64,000 nucleotides of DNA from Bacillus smithii (GTDB taxonomy: Bacteria > Bacillota > Bacilli > Bacillales > DSM-4216), in NCBI RefSeq assembly GCF_001050115.1, contig NZ_CP012024.1, forward strand, positions 1,096,001 through 1,160,000, given 5' to 3'. The position numbers and the translations under genes were made by a program. This document shows positions 35,590 to 43,814 of this stretch, in pieces. Numbering within the stretch: position 1 is the first letter of the stretch; each line of letters opens with the position of its first letter. The notes beneath the pieces are model-generated. The model had not been told where the DNA came from. It saw only the letters and a program-made list of their open reading frames with translations, and searched no databases.

Positions 35590-36285
35590 TCATAACCTCT
35601 CCTCGTTTTAGAGAATCGGAATAAAGGAATGAAAAAAATCGCTATACTGCATATAGTTTAATTATTTATATGAATGATCGAAGAATAATGATAAAATTTG
35701 TTCCTGTGGAAAAGGTTCAATAAATCTGAAAATAACCTTAAAATGTTGATATATCGGGGCACTATCTTTTAAAAAGGATGTGTAACAATATTTAATGCTC
35801 GTTTTCAAATGATTTAAGCAGAATGATGAAAGGATGATTTTGAAAATTAGAAAAATTTGATTTCTAATACATTCAATCAAGCAAAAGAGATCGTTTGGAA
35901 AATCCGAAAGGCTAGGATGACGAACGAATTCATCAATAGGTGAAAAACGAAAGAAATAATTGATTCCAACCTGAACAAAGGTTCTGAGTGAAGAAGCTCT
36001 TTGAAAAAAATCCGTTTCCTATTTCGGGAAAATTCAAAAATTTGCTTGTACATAGAATTAAAGAAGCTGTATGAGAAGAATAAATCTTGATGGACCATAA
36101 GATAAAAGAAAACAGGAAATCATGGATTTTCGGCGCTGGAAAAGACGCATAATAGTTTGTTTTTATAAAAAATCGTTTGTGCACTCGCATTCTAAACAAA
36201 GTATCGGGAGAAAAACGTATAGATAACGTTTTAAAATCGGATGGATGCTTAAATGATAAAATGATGATTCGCATGGGGAGAAGGT
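35590..36285. other. Intergenic region between tgl and amhX
   Basis: AT-rich; I see no gene with start signal and family resemblance. It should hold the tgl promoter (minus strand), probably sporulation-specific, near 35610-35660. The stretch 35660-36240 remains unexplained. Confidence 0.4.
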
Positions 36286-37440
36286 GTGGACGTGAAAAAA
36301 GATTTGGAGGTTTTAAAGCCTGTTGTTCACCAGCTGTTTGACTATTTCCATCATCATCCGGAAAAAAGCTGGCATGAGTTTGGAACGACACGCTTTATTG
36401 CTGAACAGCTGAAAACATTCGGCTATCAACCAAAAACGTTTACGGATTGTACGGGAGTTGTGGTAGAATTCGGCCAAGGGAAAAACGGAATATGTGTCGG
36501 GGTCAGAAGCGATATGGATGCTTTATGGCAAGAAAAAGACGGAATATGGCAAGCCAATCATTCATGCGGCCATGATGCCCACATGGCCATTGTTCTTGGC
36601 GTGATGCTTTTGTTCAAAAAAATAAACTATAGTCCTCCCGGAAAGTTGATGTTTCTCTTTCAGCCTGCAGAAGAAAAAGGTACCGGGGCGCTGAAAATGA
36701 TTGAAAAAGGCGTTATTGATAGCTTGAACTATTTATACGGCATTCATTTGCGGCCTATTCAAGAACTTCGCTTTGGTCAGGCTTCACCAAGTATCAAACA
36801 TGGCGCATCAGCATTTCTTCAAGGCAAGATTCACGGAGAAGATGCTCATGCCGCCAGGCCTCATTTAGGGCAAAATGCCATTGAAGTTGGAGCCGCTTTG
36901 GTTAACGCTTTGAATCAAATTCATTTCGATCCCCGAATCCCTTATTCTGTGAAGTTGACAAGTTTTCATGCCGGCGGGGAAGCGGCAAACCTCATTCCGG
37001 GAAAAGCTTCTTTTCGAATGGATATTAGAGCACAAACGAACGAGGCTATGCAGCAGCTAATGGAACGTGTATCGAAAATATTCCAATCATTAGAAATTCA
37101 ATTTGGCGTTAAGATCCACGCTAAAATGGAAGCCGATGTGAAAGCTGCTTCCATCCATCCGGAAGCAGAAAGAATCATGTCCAAAGCGATTGTCCAAACA
37201 TTGGGAGAAGAAGGGCTGGCTCCTGGCATGCTGACAACGGGGGGCGAGGATTTTCATCATTATACTTTCCATAAACCAGATTTAAAAGCTACGATGCTCG
37301 GACTTGGCTGCGATCTGCGTCCGGGGCTTCATCATCCAAACATGACCTTTCAAACGGAAGCAATCTTTACCGGTATCGAAATATTGGCTAATGCAGTGAT
37401 GCGCACGTTCGAACTGTCGGATAAGGACAAGGCCGGATGA
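36286..37440 (+). CDS. amhX: M20-family amidohydrolase (AmhX-like)
   Basis: 384-residue dinuclear-metal aminoacylase/amidohydrolase. Conserved are VGVRSDMDALW, NHSCGHDAHMAIVLG (metal-binding Cys/His/His), FLFQPAEEKGTGALKMIEKG (catalytic Glu pair), YGIHLRP and GGEDFHHYTF. B. subtilis AmhX is an annotated amidohydrolase of unclear substrate; the family hydrolyses N-acyl amino acids. The start is GTG 36286 or GTG 36292, both near GGGGAGAAGG. It lies 440 bases upstream of an N-acylamino-acid-racemase-type gene, which suggests that L-N-acyl (perhaps N-succinyl) amino acids are its substrates. Confidence 0.88.
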   Translation: MDVKKDLEVLKPVVHQLFDYFHHHPEKSWHEFGTTRFIAEQLKTFGYQPKTFTDCTGVVVEFGQGKNGICVGVRSDMDALWQEKDGIWQANHSCGHDAHMAIVLGVMLLFKKINYSPPGKLMFLFQPAEEKGTGALKMIEKGVIDSLNYLYGIHLRPIQELRFGQASPSIKHGASAFLQGKIHGEDAHAARPHLGQNAIEVGAALVNALNQIHFDPRIPYSVKLTSFHAGGEAANLIPGKASFRMDIRAQTNEAMQQLMERVSKIFQSLEIQFGVKIHAKMEADVKAASIHPEAERIMSKAIVQTLGEEGLAPGMLTTGGEDFHHYTFHKPDLKATMLGLGCDLRPGLHHPNMTFQTEAIFTGIEILANAVMRTFELSDKDKAG

Positions 37441-37626
37441 ATGGTATAATGAAAATCGATCGTTTCTAATAAACTCACAATCCGACAACGGGCCCAAAAT
37501 AGTGATGAAAGCTTATTCATCAACGGAATATCGGTATACCTGTCAAACTTTTTGAATGGACGTGTTTTTCAGTATCTTTAATGTGGTAACGAAATAGGAT
37601 CGTTTCTGTTTTTTCCTGGGAAATAA

Positions 37627-37770
37627 TTGATAGGATTTTACGATGATGGTTGGATCTCTGTTTATTCACCTAACCATTACAATTTGCTATATCGAGCGAT
37701 CCTAAGCGGTCATGAGCTGAAGAAAATCATTGGCGCAGAAATTGTCATCAAACAAGACTTGTTAATTTAA
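37627..37770 (+). CDS. Possible gene remnant or small ORF (47 residues)
   Basis: A TTG-started frame reads LIGFYDDGWISVYSPNHYN, then LLYRAILSGHELKK and IIGAEIVIKQ before a stop. Its protein-like composition is unlike the surrounding non-coding DNA. A stop codon lies directly upstream in frame and there is little ribosome-binding signal. I do not recognise the family. It may be the 3' end of a decayed gene between amhX and the racemase gene. Confidence 0.35.
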   Translation: MIGFYDDGWISVYSPNHYNLLYRAILSGHELKKIIGAEIVIKQDLLI

Positions 37771-37879
37771 TTATGTTCAGTCGGGAATGGTTGTAATGAA
37801 ATTTGTAAGAATGCAAAAGAATCAGTTCAATTTACCTGCTGGTTCCGAATGTGCAACGATATAGAAGGGGATGACTTGT

Positions 37880-38983
37880 ATGATTATTGAAAAAATAAGC
37901 ATGCGCCATATGAAAATGAAAATGAAACTTCCTTTTGTCACCAGTTTTGGCATCATCCAAATGAAAGATTTCATTTTAGTTGAGGTGCAAGATGAGAGCG
38001 GGAATATAGGTTGGGGGGAATCCGTTGCCTTTAGCGCACCTACCTATACTGAAGAAACGTTTCAAACCAACTGGCATATTTTGGAAGATTTTTTAATCCC
38101 CATGATAAAAGGGCGGGAGATTTCTCATCCACATGAAGTAAATTCGATATTTCAGCCGATTCGTGGTAATTATATGGCAAAATCCGCTATTGAAACGGCC
38201 ATTTGGGATTTATATGCAAAGCGTTTAAACAAACCGCTTTACCAAGTGATTGGGGGGAAAAAGCGACAAATAGAGGTTGGTATCAGCCTTGGCATTCAAA
38301 AATCCATCGATGATTTGCTGGAAATGATCAAAAACTATGTGGAACAAGGATATAAAAGAGTGAAAGTGAAAATCAAACCTGGCTGGGATGTAGAAGTGAT
38401 CAGACAAATCCGTCATTATTTTCCGCAGCTCCCTTTGATGGCCGATGCCAACTCTGCTTATCGTTTGGAAGATGTTCCTTTATTGAAACAATTGGATGAC
38501 TTTCATTTAATGATGATTGAGCAGCCGTTGGCCCACGATGATATCGTCGATCATGCGTTGGTTCAAAAGGAACTGAAAACGCCGATATGTTTGGACGAAA
38601 GCATTCATAGTCTTGAAGATGTAAGAAAAGCTGTTGAACTTGGAAGTTGTCAAATTATTAATCTGAAAATCGGCCGCGTTGGCGGATTAGGAGAGTCTAT
38701 CAAAATTCACGATTTTTGCAAAGAACATCACATTCCGCTTTGGTGTGGAGGAATGCTTGAAGCAGGAATCGGCCGGGCCCATAACGTTGCCATCACTACT
38801 CTGGATCAATTTACTTTGCCAGGGGATACGGCTGCCTCATCTCATTATTGGGAACGTGATATCATTCAACCGGAAGTGACCGTCGAGAATGGATGGATTC
38901 ATGTCCCTGAAAAACCCGGGATTGGCTATGAGCCAGATTTCGAAGCGATTGATTCTTTTACTTGCCACCAAAAAGTTTTTTAA
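37880..38983 (+). CDS. N-acylamino-acid racemase / o-succinylbenzoate synthase family (enolase superfamily)
   Basis: 367 residues. General acid/base Lys in [11 protein letters not shown] (KxK), metal ligands Asp in LMADANSAY, Glu in [11 protein letters not shown] and Asp-Glu in ICLDESIHS, and the second catalytic Lys in [14 protein letters not shown]. This is the MenC/NSAR group. No other menaquinone genes are near, and an M20 amidohydrolase precedes it, so N-succinyl- or N-acylamino-acid racemase activity is more likely than OSBS. ATG 37880 follows GAAGGGGATG. The activity is inferred from context. Confidence 0.85.
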   Translation: MIIEKISMRHMKMKMKLPFVTSFGIIQMKDFILVEVQDESGNIGWGESVAFSAPTYTEETFQTNWHILEDFLIPMIKGREISHPHEVNSIFQPIRGNYMAKSAIETAIWDLYAKRLNKPLYQVIGGKKRQIEVGISLGIQKSIDDLLEMIKNYVEQGYKRVKVKIKPGWDVEVIRQIRHYFPQLPLMADANSAYRLEDVPLLKQLDDFHLMMIEQPLAHDDIVDHALVQKELKTPICLDESIHSLEDVRKAVELGSCQIINLKIGRVGGLGESIKIHDFCKEHHIPLWCGGMLEAGIGRAHNVAITTLDQFTLPGDTAASSHYWERDIIQPEVTVENGWIHVPEKPGIGYEPDFEAIDSFTCHQKVF

Positions 38984-39090
38984 TGGATGTTAGAAAAAAT
39001 GATTGTTTGGCAAACCATTTTGTCATTTTTTGTCCGTTTGACAGTTTACACTTTGATTGGCTATGATAAATTCAAATACAATTAGTTAAT

Positions 39091-39290
39091 AGGAAAATAG
39101 GTTGGCAAAAGCCGTGCTGTCGAGCTCTTGCCATGAAAAGGGAAGTCCGGTGAAAATCCGGCGCGGTCCCGCCACTGTGAATGGGAGCTTTCTAAATGGT
39201 TTGCCACTGTTTGCTGTTTTGCAGATGGGAAGGCTTTAGAAAGCGATGATCATGAGCCAGGAGACCTGCCTATTTTTTCTTGCGACGTTA
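39091..39290 (+). promoter_or_regulatory. Cobalamin riboswitch
   Basis: The aptamer shows the standard blocks in order: GGGAAGTCCGGTGAAAATCC, GCGGTCCCGCCACTGTGA (39163-39180), the variable arm with paired CTTTCTAAA / TTTAGAAAG, and GAGCCAGGAGACCTGCC (39254-39270, the B12 box). It controls the six-gene operon that starts at 39421. Adenosylcobalamin or a related corrinoid should repress it. Confidence 0.95.
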
Positions 39291-39291
39291 T

Positions 39292-39378
39292 ACCTACGAG
39301 GATAGGGTGCGTCAGTTTGTTGCTGGCTATTTTTGTTTTTTTTTGGCACCCTATCTCGTTAGGTGTGCCTTTTTCTTT
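39292..39378 (+). terminator. Expression platform terminator of the cobalamin riboswitch
   Basis: Long stem: ACCTACGAG-GATAGGGTGC (39292-39310) pairs with GCACCCTATC-TCGTTAGGT (39346-39364) with small bulges, then a T-rich tract (CTTTTTCTTTT). The loop itself is T-rich. Confidence 0.8.
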
Positions 39379-39420
39379 TGGTTATTTTTTATTATTACAT
39401 ATCGTTGAGGAGGGGGATTT

Positions 39421-41487
39421 GTGTTTTCTATTAAAAAGATAGCTGTCACGGCTTTAATGTCTATTTTCATAATAGGCCAATTGGCATTTGGTTTTACTGC
39501 TTTCGCGTCGGAACCGTCAAATAGCAGTATAACGGCTGAACAGCAGCAATCAGAAGTAGGAGTGACCATCATCGGGGACAATGGTCCGATCTTGCAAACA
39601 ACGGCGGTCGATGTCCCTTCTGGAAGTACGATTTTGGACGTTTTGCAAAAAGCAGCCCTTGAAAACCATCTTTCGGTCGAAACGAAGGGAAGCGGTGAAA
39701 ACGTTTATGTAGACGGTATCAATGGTTTACATGGAGGCGACCGCGGACCGGCTAGCGGCTGGATGGTGTATGTCAACGGGCTCTCCATTCCTGTCAGTGC
39801 CGCTGTATATCAAGTGACCAACCATGATCACATTCAGTGGGAATACACGACTGATTATACGAAAAATCAGAAAGTAGATGCCAGTTTAACGATCATCGGG
39901 AAAGATGGAAAACCTTTTGTTTCGAATGTAAAAAGAACAACCGAAGGCCATGCGACGGCTTACGATTTGTTAAAATCGATTGCGGATGATCAAAAGATTC
40001 CTCTTGATGTTACTTATAGTAAAGACTTTGGTTTTTACGTTCAAAACATCGGAACAGAACGGCTTGAATCTCATGATACATGGGGGCAATATTGGGCATT
40101 TTATGTCAATGGCCAAATGGCTTCCGTCGGTGCATCGTCCTATGTACTGCAACCGGATGACAATATAACTTTTAAAGTCGAAACGTGGGGAACGAACGAA
40201 TATAACGGAAACAACGGGAATAATGAAAACAATGGAAATAGTGGAAATAACGGAAATACCGGAAATGAAGGCAGCGGCAATGGTCAAAATGGATCAGATG
40301 GGTCCAATACATCGCCGGTAAACGAACCAAATAAGGTCAGTGAAAACGAAATAAATGACATTTTAAAAACGACGGTGAACCATATTCTTCAATCGGGAGT
40401 CGACAGTCCGTGGGAGGCTGTTGCCATTCGTCAAGCCGGAATGAAAGTTCCTGCATCTTATTTGAATGACATAAAGCAACAAGTGATAGAGACAAAAGGA
40501 GAGTACCGGAATATTACCGATTATGAAAGAGATGTTATTGGTATAACGGCTGCAGGAGGAGATCCTCGCGATATAGCAGGATATAATTTAGTGGAGAAAA
40601 TCTACAACAGTGACTATTGCGAAAAAAACGAAAGCTGTCCAATGACTCGCCAAGGCACAAACGGAATCTTGTATGCCTTAATTGCTTTGGACAGCGGAAA
40701 TTATCCAGTTCCATCAAACGCTAATTGGACGAGAGAAAAGTTAAAGAAACGCATTTTAGAATTACAGGAAGCGGATGGCAAGTGGACGCTATATAACGGC
40801 CAAGGTTCACCTGTCGATATGACCGGAATCGCAATCGCTGCTCTGGCTCCTTATAAGGATGAACCGGAAGTGGCTGCCGCTATTAAACGAGGTGTCGATT
40901 GGCTGTCTGCTGAACAGAAGGAAAATGGTGGTTTTGCAGATCCTCAACTAGGGGAAACAAGTGAAGCAGCATCCGCAGCCATTATAGGTTTGACAGCAGC
41001 AGGAGTTGATCCTCAAGGTGCTGCATTTACGAAAAAAGACGGCAATTTGTTGAGCTATTTGATCCGTTTTTATAATGGTGCCGGACAATTTCGCCACACG
41101 GCAACGGGTGATGCAGATGAAGTGGCAACCGAGCAAGGTGCCGAGGCGATGGTCGCTTATCAACTTTTTGCTGATGGAAAAGGTTCCGTTTATCGGATGG
41201 CACAAAATCCAAATCCGGCGAAAGAAGGGACCGACAATACCCAAACGAGCAACAATCCTAATTCAGAATCAAAAAATGAGAACAGCGGTCTCGTAACGAA
41301 CAATTCAAAAGAAAAAAATGATCACGATCAATCCGGATCCAAAACTTCACACCCTCCTTTGGGCGGCAAATTGCCGAATACTTCAACGAATATCTATAAT
41401 CTTCTTTTGGCAGGAATCATTCTGATCATAGCGGGTGTTCTGTTATATGTTTATAACCGGAAATACCGGGAGAGAGGCCATGATTAA
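39421..41487 (+). CDS. Cell-wall-anchored transcobalamin-like protein (two DUF4430 domains plus alpha/alpha barrel)
   Basis: 688 residues. Signal peptide 1-28 (cleavage after AFA). Two beta-grasp DUF4430 domains, about 45-145 and 150-262, each ending in a GxxWxxYVNG-type core (GPASGWMVYVNG; WGQYWAFYVNG). A Gly/Asn-rich linker covers 262-300. A helical barrel of the prenyltransferase/squalene-cyclase type spans about 305-600 (QEADGKWTLYNGQGSPVDMT, EQKENGGFADPQLGE). The C-terminus is an LPNTS sorting signal, a TM helix and RKYRERGHD. Human intrinsic factor and transcobalamin use the same two folds in the opposite order. The GTG start follows GAGGAGGGGG. Riboswitch control and the ECF genes point to corrinoid binding; this is inferred. 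Confidence 0.85.
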   Translation: MFSIKKIAVTALMSIFIIGQLAFGFTAFASEPSNSSITAEQQQSEVGVTIIGDNGPILQTTAVDVPSGSTILDVLQKAALENHLSVETKGSGENVYVDGINGLHGGDRGPASGWMVYVNGLSIPVSAAVYQVTNHDHIQWEYTTDYTKNQKVDASLTIIGKDGKPFVSNVKRTTEGHATAYDLLKSIADDQKIPLDVTYSKDFGFYVQNIGTERLESHDTWGQYWAFYVNGQMASVGASSYVLQPDDNITFKVETWGTNEYNGNNGNNENNGNSGNNGNTGNEGSGNGQNGSDGSNTSPVNEPNKVSENEINDILKTTVNHILQSGVDSPWEAVAIRQAGMKVPASYLNDIKQQVIETKGEYRNITDYERDVIGITAAGGDPRDIAGYNLVEKIYNSDYCEKNESCPMTRQGTNGILYALIALDSGNYPVPSNANWTREKLKKRILELQEADGKWTLYNGQGSPVDMTGIAIAALAPYKDEPEVAAAIKRGVDWLSAEQKENGGFADPQLGETSEAASAAIIGLTAAGVDPQGAAFTKKDGNLLSYLIRFYNGAGQFRHTATGDADEVATEQGAEAMVAYQLFADGKGSVYRMAQNPNPAKEGTDNTQTSNNPNSESKNENSGLVTNNSKEKNDHDQSGSKTSHPPLGGKLPNTSTNIYNLLLAGIILIIAGVLLYVYNRKYRERGHD

Positions 41488-42058
41488 AAAGATCTCTCTT
41501 TTGTTCATTGCTGGGGGCTTTCTTTTCATTGCCTGCGCTGGATGGCAGAAGCTGAAAATGGATGCGGATCAAAAAGATGCGCTTCGAAAAGCGGAAAAAA
41601 TTGTGCATTCTGAACATAAACAAGGATCTTTTCATCCTGTGCGCGGAGAAGTCGTGGGTACTTTAGAGATACCAGCCTTAAAACGGAAGCTGCCGATTGT
41701 CGAAGGAGCTTCTCCGGAAGATTTAGAAAAAGGGGTCGGCCATTATTCAGCTTCTGCCTATCCGAAACAACATAATCAAATTGTTCTTTCCGGCCACCGG
41801 GATACGGTGTTTCGACAAATAGGAACGCTGAAAAAAGGCGATCAGTTGATCATTCGATTGTCGTACGGATCCTTTTCTTATACCATTCGCCGCATGAAAA
41901 TTGTGGACAAGGACGATCGTTCTGTCATTCATTCCACCGCGCCGACTGAGGAGTTAGTTTTAACGACATGCTACCCATTTCGTTATGTGGGAAATGCACC
42001 GAAACGTTATATCATCTATGCTTATCCGGAACATTTTCAAGGGGGTGACGGTAAATGA
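41480..42058 (+). CDS. Class D-type sortase
   Basis: 192-residue membrane-bound transpeptidase with an N-terminal TM helix (SLLFIAGGFLFIACAGW). Catalytic His in IVLSGHRDTVF, Cys in LVLTTCYPFRYVG and Arg in APKRYIIYAYP; GTLEIPALKRKLPIVEGA is the usual substrate-groove start. It overlaps the preceding gene by 8 bases and is therefore probably dedicated to its LPNTS signal. Class D sortases such as B. anthracis SrtC act on LPNTA, a close match. The frame extends to 41435, but ATG 41480 with GAGAGG is the proper start. Confidence 0.92.
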   Translation: MIKKISLLFIAGGFLFIACAGWQKLKMDADQKDALRKAEKIVHSEHKQGSFHPVRGEVVGTLEIPALKRKLPIVEGASPEDLEKGVGHYSASAYPKQHNQIVLSGHRDTVFRQIGTLKKGDQLIIRLSYGSFSYTIRRMKIVDKDDRSVIHSTAPTEELVLTTCYPFRYVGNAPKRYIIYAYPEHFQGGDGK

Positions 42059-42930
42059 GAAAATGGAAAAATGCGTTCTTACTACTATTCTCTTTTTTGT
42101 TGATCTTGTTTACGGCAGGCTGTCAAAAGGATGAAGTCGTGCCTCATTCCAATAACGACCATCATAACGCAGCGGCTGTTCAGTCATCTTCGGACAAAAC
42201 ATCTTCAGACGGTAAAGAAAAGGAGATAAAAACTTCCAAAGAAGATCATAATCAAAATAAAGATCAAACTGCAGATGCGGAAAAGTCGTCCCATTCGGCC
42301 GCAGATTCGTCCAAAACCAGCAATGAAAAAGAAACAAAGTCGAAATCGACTGATTCAGCTGCAAAGTCAAAAAACGGATCGTCCAATGCCAATGCGGAGA
42401 AAGAGAATAGCAAAGGGAACAGCGAACAAAAATCAACGGCTGAAAAGAGCAATGCGACGACAATCCATACTCCACAAGCACCAAAGAGTCAATCGACTGT
42501 GAAACCGGAGCCGGCCAAAAAACCATCTTCGAAACCAGCCGCAACGCCTGTTCCAAAACCGGCCCCAAAATCGGCCTCAAAACCGGTTAACAAACAAACG
42601 GTAACGGTATCGATTCGTGGAGATTCACAAACGGGAACCATCCTTTCCCCCACTAAAGTACCGTTGCAAAATGGGGATACGGCGTTGGAAGTGACATTGC
42701 GAATCGCCAAGCAAAAGGGCATTCCGGTCAGTATACGCGGCAGTCATTCCACGGCTTATGTGGAAGGAATTTCGAATCTTTATGAATTTGATCATGGTCC
42801 GTTAAGTGGTTGGACGATAAAAGTCAACAATAAGTACGTTTCTCGTAGTGCAGGTGCTGTCGCCGTCAAGGCGGGGGATGTGATTCAATGGATTTACACG
42901 AATGACTATACAAAGGATACACAACCATGA
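42055..42930 (+). CDS. DUF4430 lipoprotein
   Basis: 291 residues. A lipoprotein signal peptide ends in LFTAGCQ (lipobox Cys about residue 22). Residues 30-190 are a low-complexity Lys/Ser/Asn/Pro spacer long enough to cross the wall. Residues 195-290 form a DUF4430 beta-grasp domain (DTALEVTLRIAKQKGIPVS, FDHGPLSGWTIKVNNKYV). It overlaps the sortase and the next gene by 4 bases each. The likely role is to take corrinoid from the wall-anchored protein and deliver it to the ECF transporter; direct evidence is absent. Confidence 0.85.
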   Translation: MRKWKNAFLLLFSFLLILFTAGCQKDEVVPHSNNDHHNAAAVQSSSDKTSSDGKEKEIKTSKEDHNQNKDQTADAEKSSHSAADSSKTSNEKETKSKSTDSAAKSKNGSSNANAEKENSKGNSEQKSTAEKSNATTIHTPQAPKSQSTVKPEPAKKPSSKPAATPVPKPAPKSASKPVNKQTVTVSIRGDSQTGTILSPTKVPLQNGDTALEVTLRIAKQKGIPVSIRGSHSTAYVEGISNLYEFDHGPLSGWTIKVNNKYVSRSAGAVAVKAGDVIQWIYTNDYTKDTQP

Positions 42931-43814
42931 AAAAAGGAATTCATTCTTACCATCCATTCGTTTGCTTTCTTTATTTTGCCGGGGCGATGGTGTCTGCCAT
43001 GCTTTATCAGCACCCAGTCTTTTTAGCGGCGGGTGCTGTGCTCTTTCTCATATTGAATATTTTGTTGGACTCCGGTAAGACGGTGCGTAAATGGCAGGGG
43101 ATGATGATCACCATTCCCGTATTTTTTTTGATACTCAATCCATTGACGAATCACCGCGGCAGTCATATTTTCTTTTATTTCGGCGCAAATCCCGTCACGT
43201 TGGAATCGTTTTTGCAAGGATTGATGCTTGCGCTTACTTTATTTAATTTAATGGCGGCTTTTGCCGCTTACAACCAAGTGATTACGGCGGAAAAATTTTT
43301 ATTTTTATTTGCGAAATGGCTCCCGCAATGGGCCCTGTTGGCTATGCTGGCCATGCGGTTTGTTCCGCTCTTACGAAGAAGGCTTTATGAAATTGAAATG
43401 GTCCAAAGAGGAAAGGGACAATCTGTCACAGAAGGCACCTTCATACAAAGAGTAAGAAATGGTCTGGAATTCGTGCAAATATTGTTAACTTGGTCGCTTG
43501 AAGAGGCAATTCAAACCGCCGATTCCATGGCAGCAAGGGGTTATGGGATTCAGAAACGGAGCCGTTATATTCCTTTTCGGATGAAGGGAAAAGATTGGTT
43601 TGCGATGGTTTATTTGCTTGTTTTCGGAACGGCAGTGGCTTTTGGATGGTGGCTTGGGGACGGCGTGCTGGCAGTCTATCCGATTTTGGAACCACTATTA
43701 TTGCAAGGCAGAGAGTGGTTTTTCCTGCTCATGTTCGTTATGTTTGTAGGGTTTCCAATAGGAATTCAAGTAAGGGAGGCACTGCTATGGCGTTATTGGA
43801 AGCGAAAAATTTAA
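42927..43814 (+). CDS. ECF transporter transmembrane (T) component
   Basis: 295 residues, CbiQ/EcfT family, about six TM helices. The two Ala-Arg-Gly-type coupling motifs for the ATPases are seen in MVQRGKGQSV and ADSMAARGYGIQKRSR, with LAMRFVPLLRRRLYEIE before. It overlaps the lipoprotein gene (ATGA) and the ATPase gene by 28 bases. Such proteins form the scaffold linking the substrate-binding S subunit to the ATPases. Confidence 0.9.
   Translation: MKKGIHSYHPFVCFLYFAGAMVSAMLYQHPVFLAAGAVLFLILNILLDSGKTVRKWQGMMITIPVFFLILNPLTNHRGSHIFFYFGANPVTLESFLQGLMLALTLFNLMAAFAAYNQVITAEKFLFLFAKWLPQWALLAMLAMRFVPLLRRRLYEIEMVQRGKGQSVTEGTFIQRVRNGLEFVQILLTWSLEEAIQTADSMAARGYGIQKRSRYIPFRMKGKDWFAMVYLLVFGTAVAFGWWLGDGVLAVYPILEPLLLQGREWFFLLMFVMFVGFPIGIQVREALLWRYWKRKI

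Noticed and set aside
35590-36391. Minus-strand ORFs of 72-152 residues upstream of amhX
   Set aside because: They have biased composition, no start signals, and partly overlap the amhX 5' end.
37880-38983. Menaquinone MenC assignment
   Set aside because: No other men genes are nearby and an M20 amidohydrolase is; racemase activity is more plausible, though sequence alone cannot exclude OSBS.
40200-40320. Tandem AAC/GGA-rich DNA as a repeat array or CRISPR
   Set aside because: It encodes the Gly/Asn-rich linker of the transcobalamin-like protein; there are no spacers or uniform repeat units.
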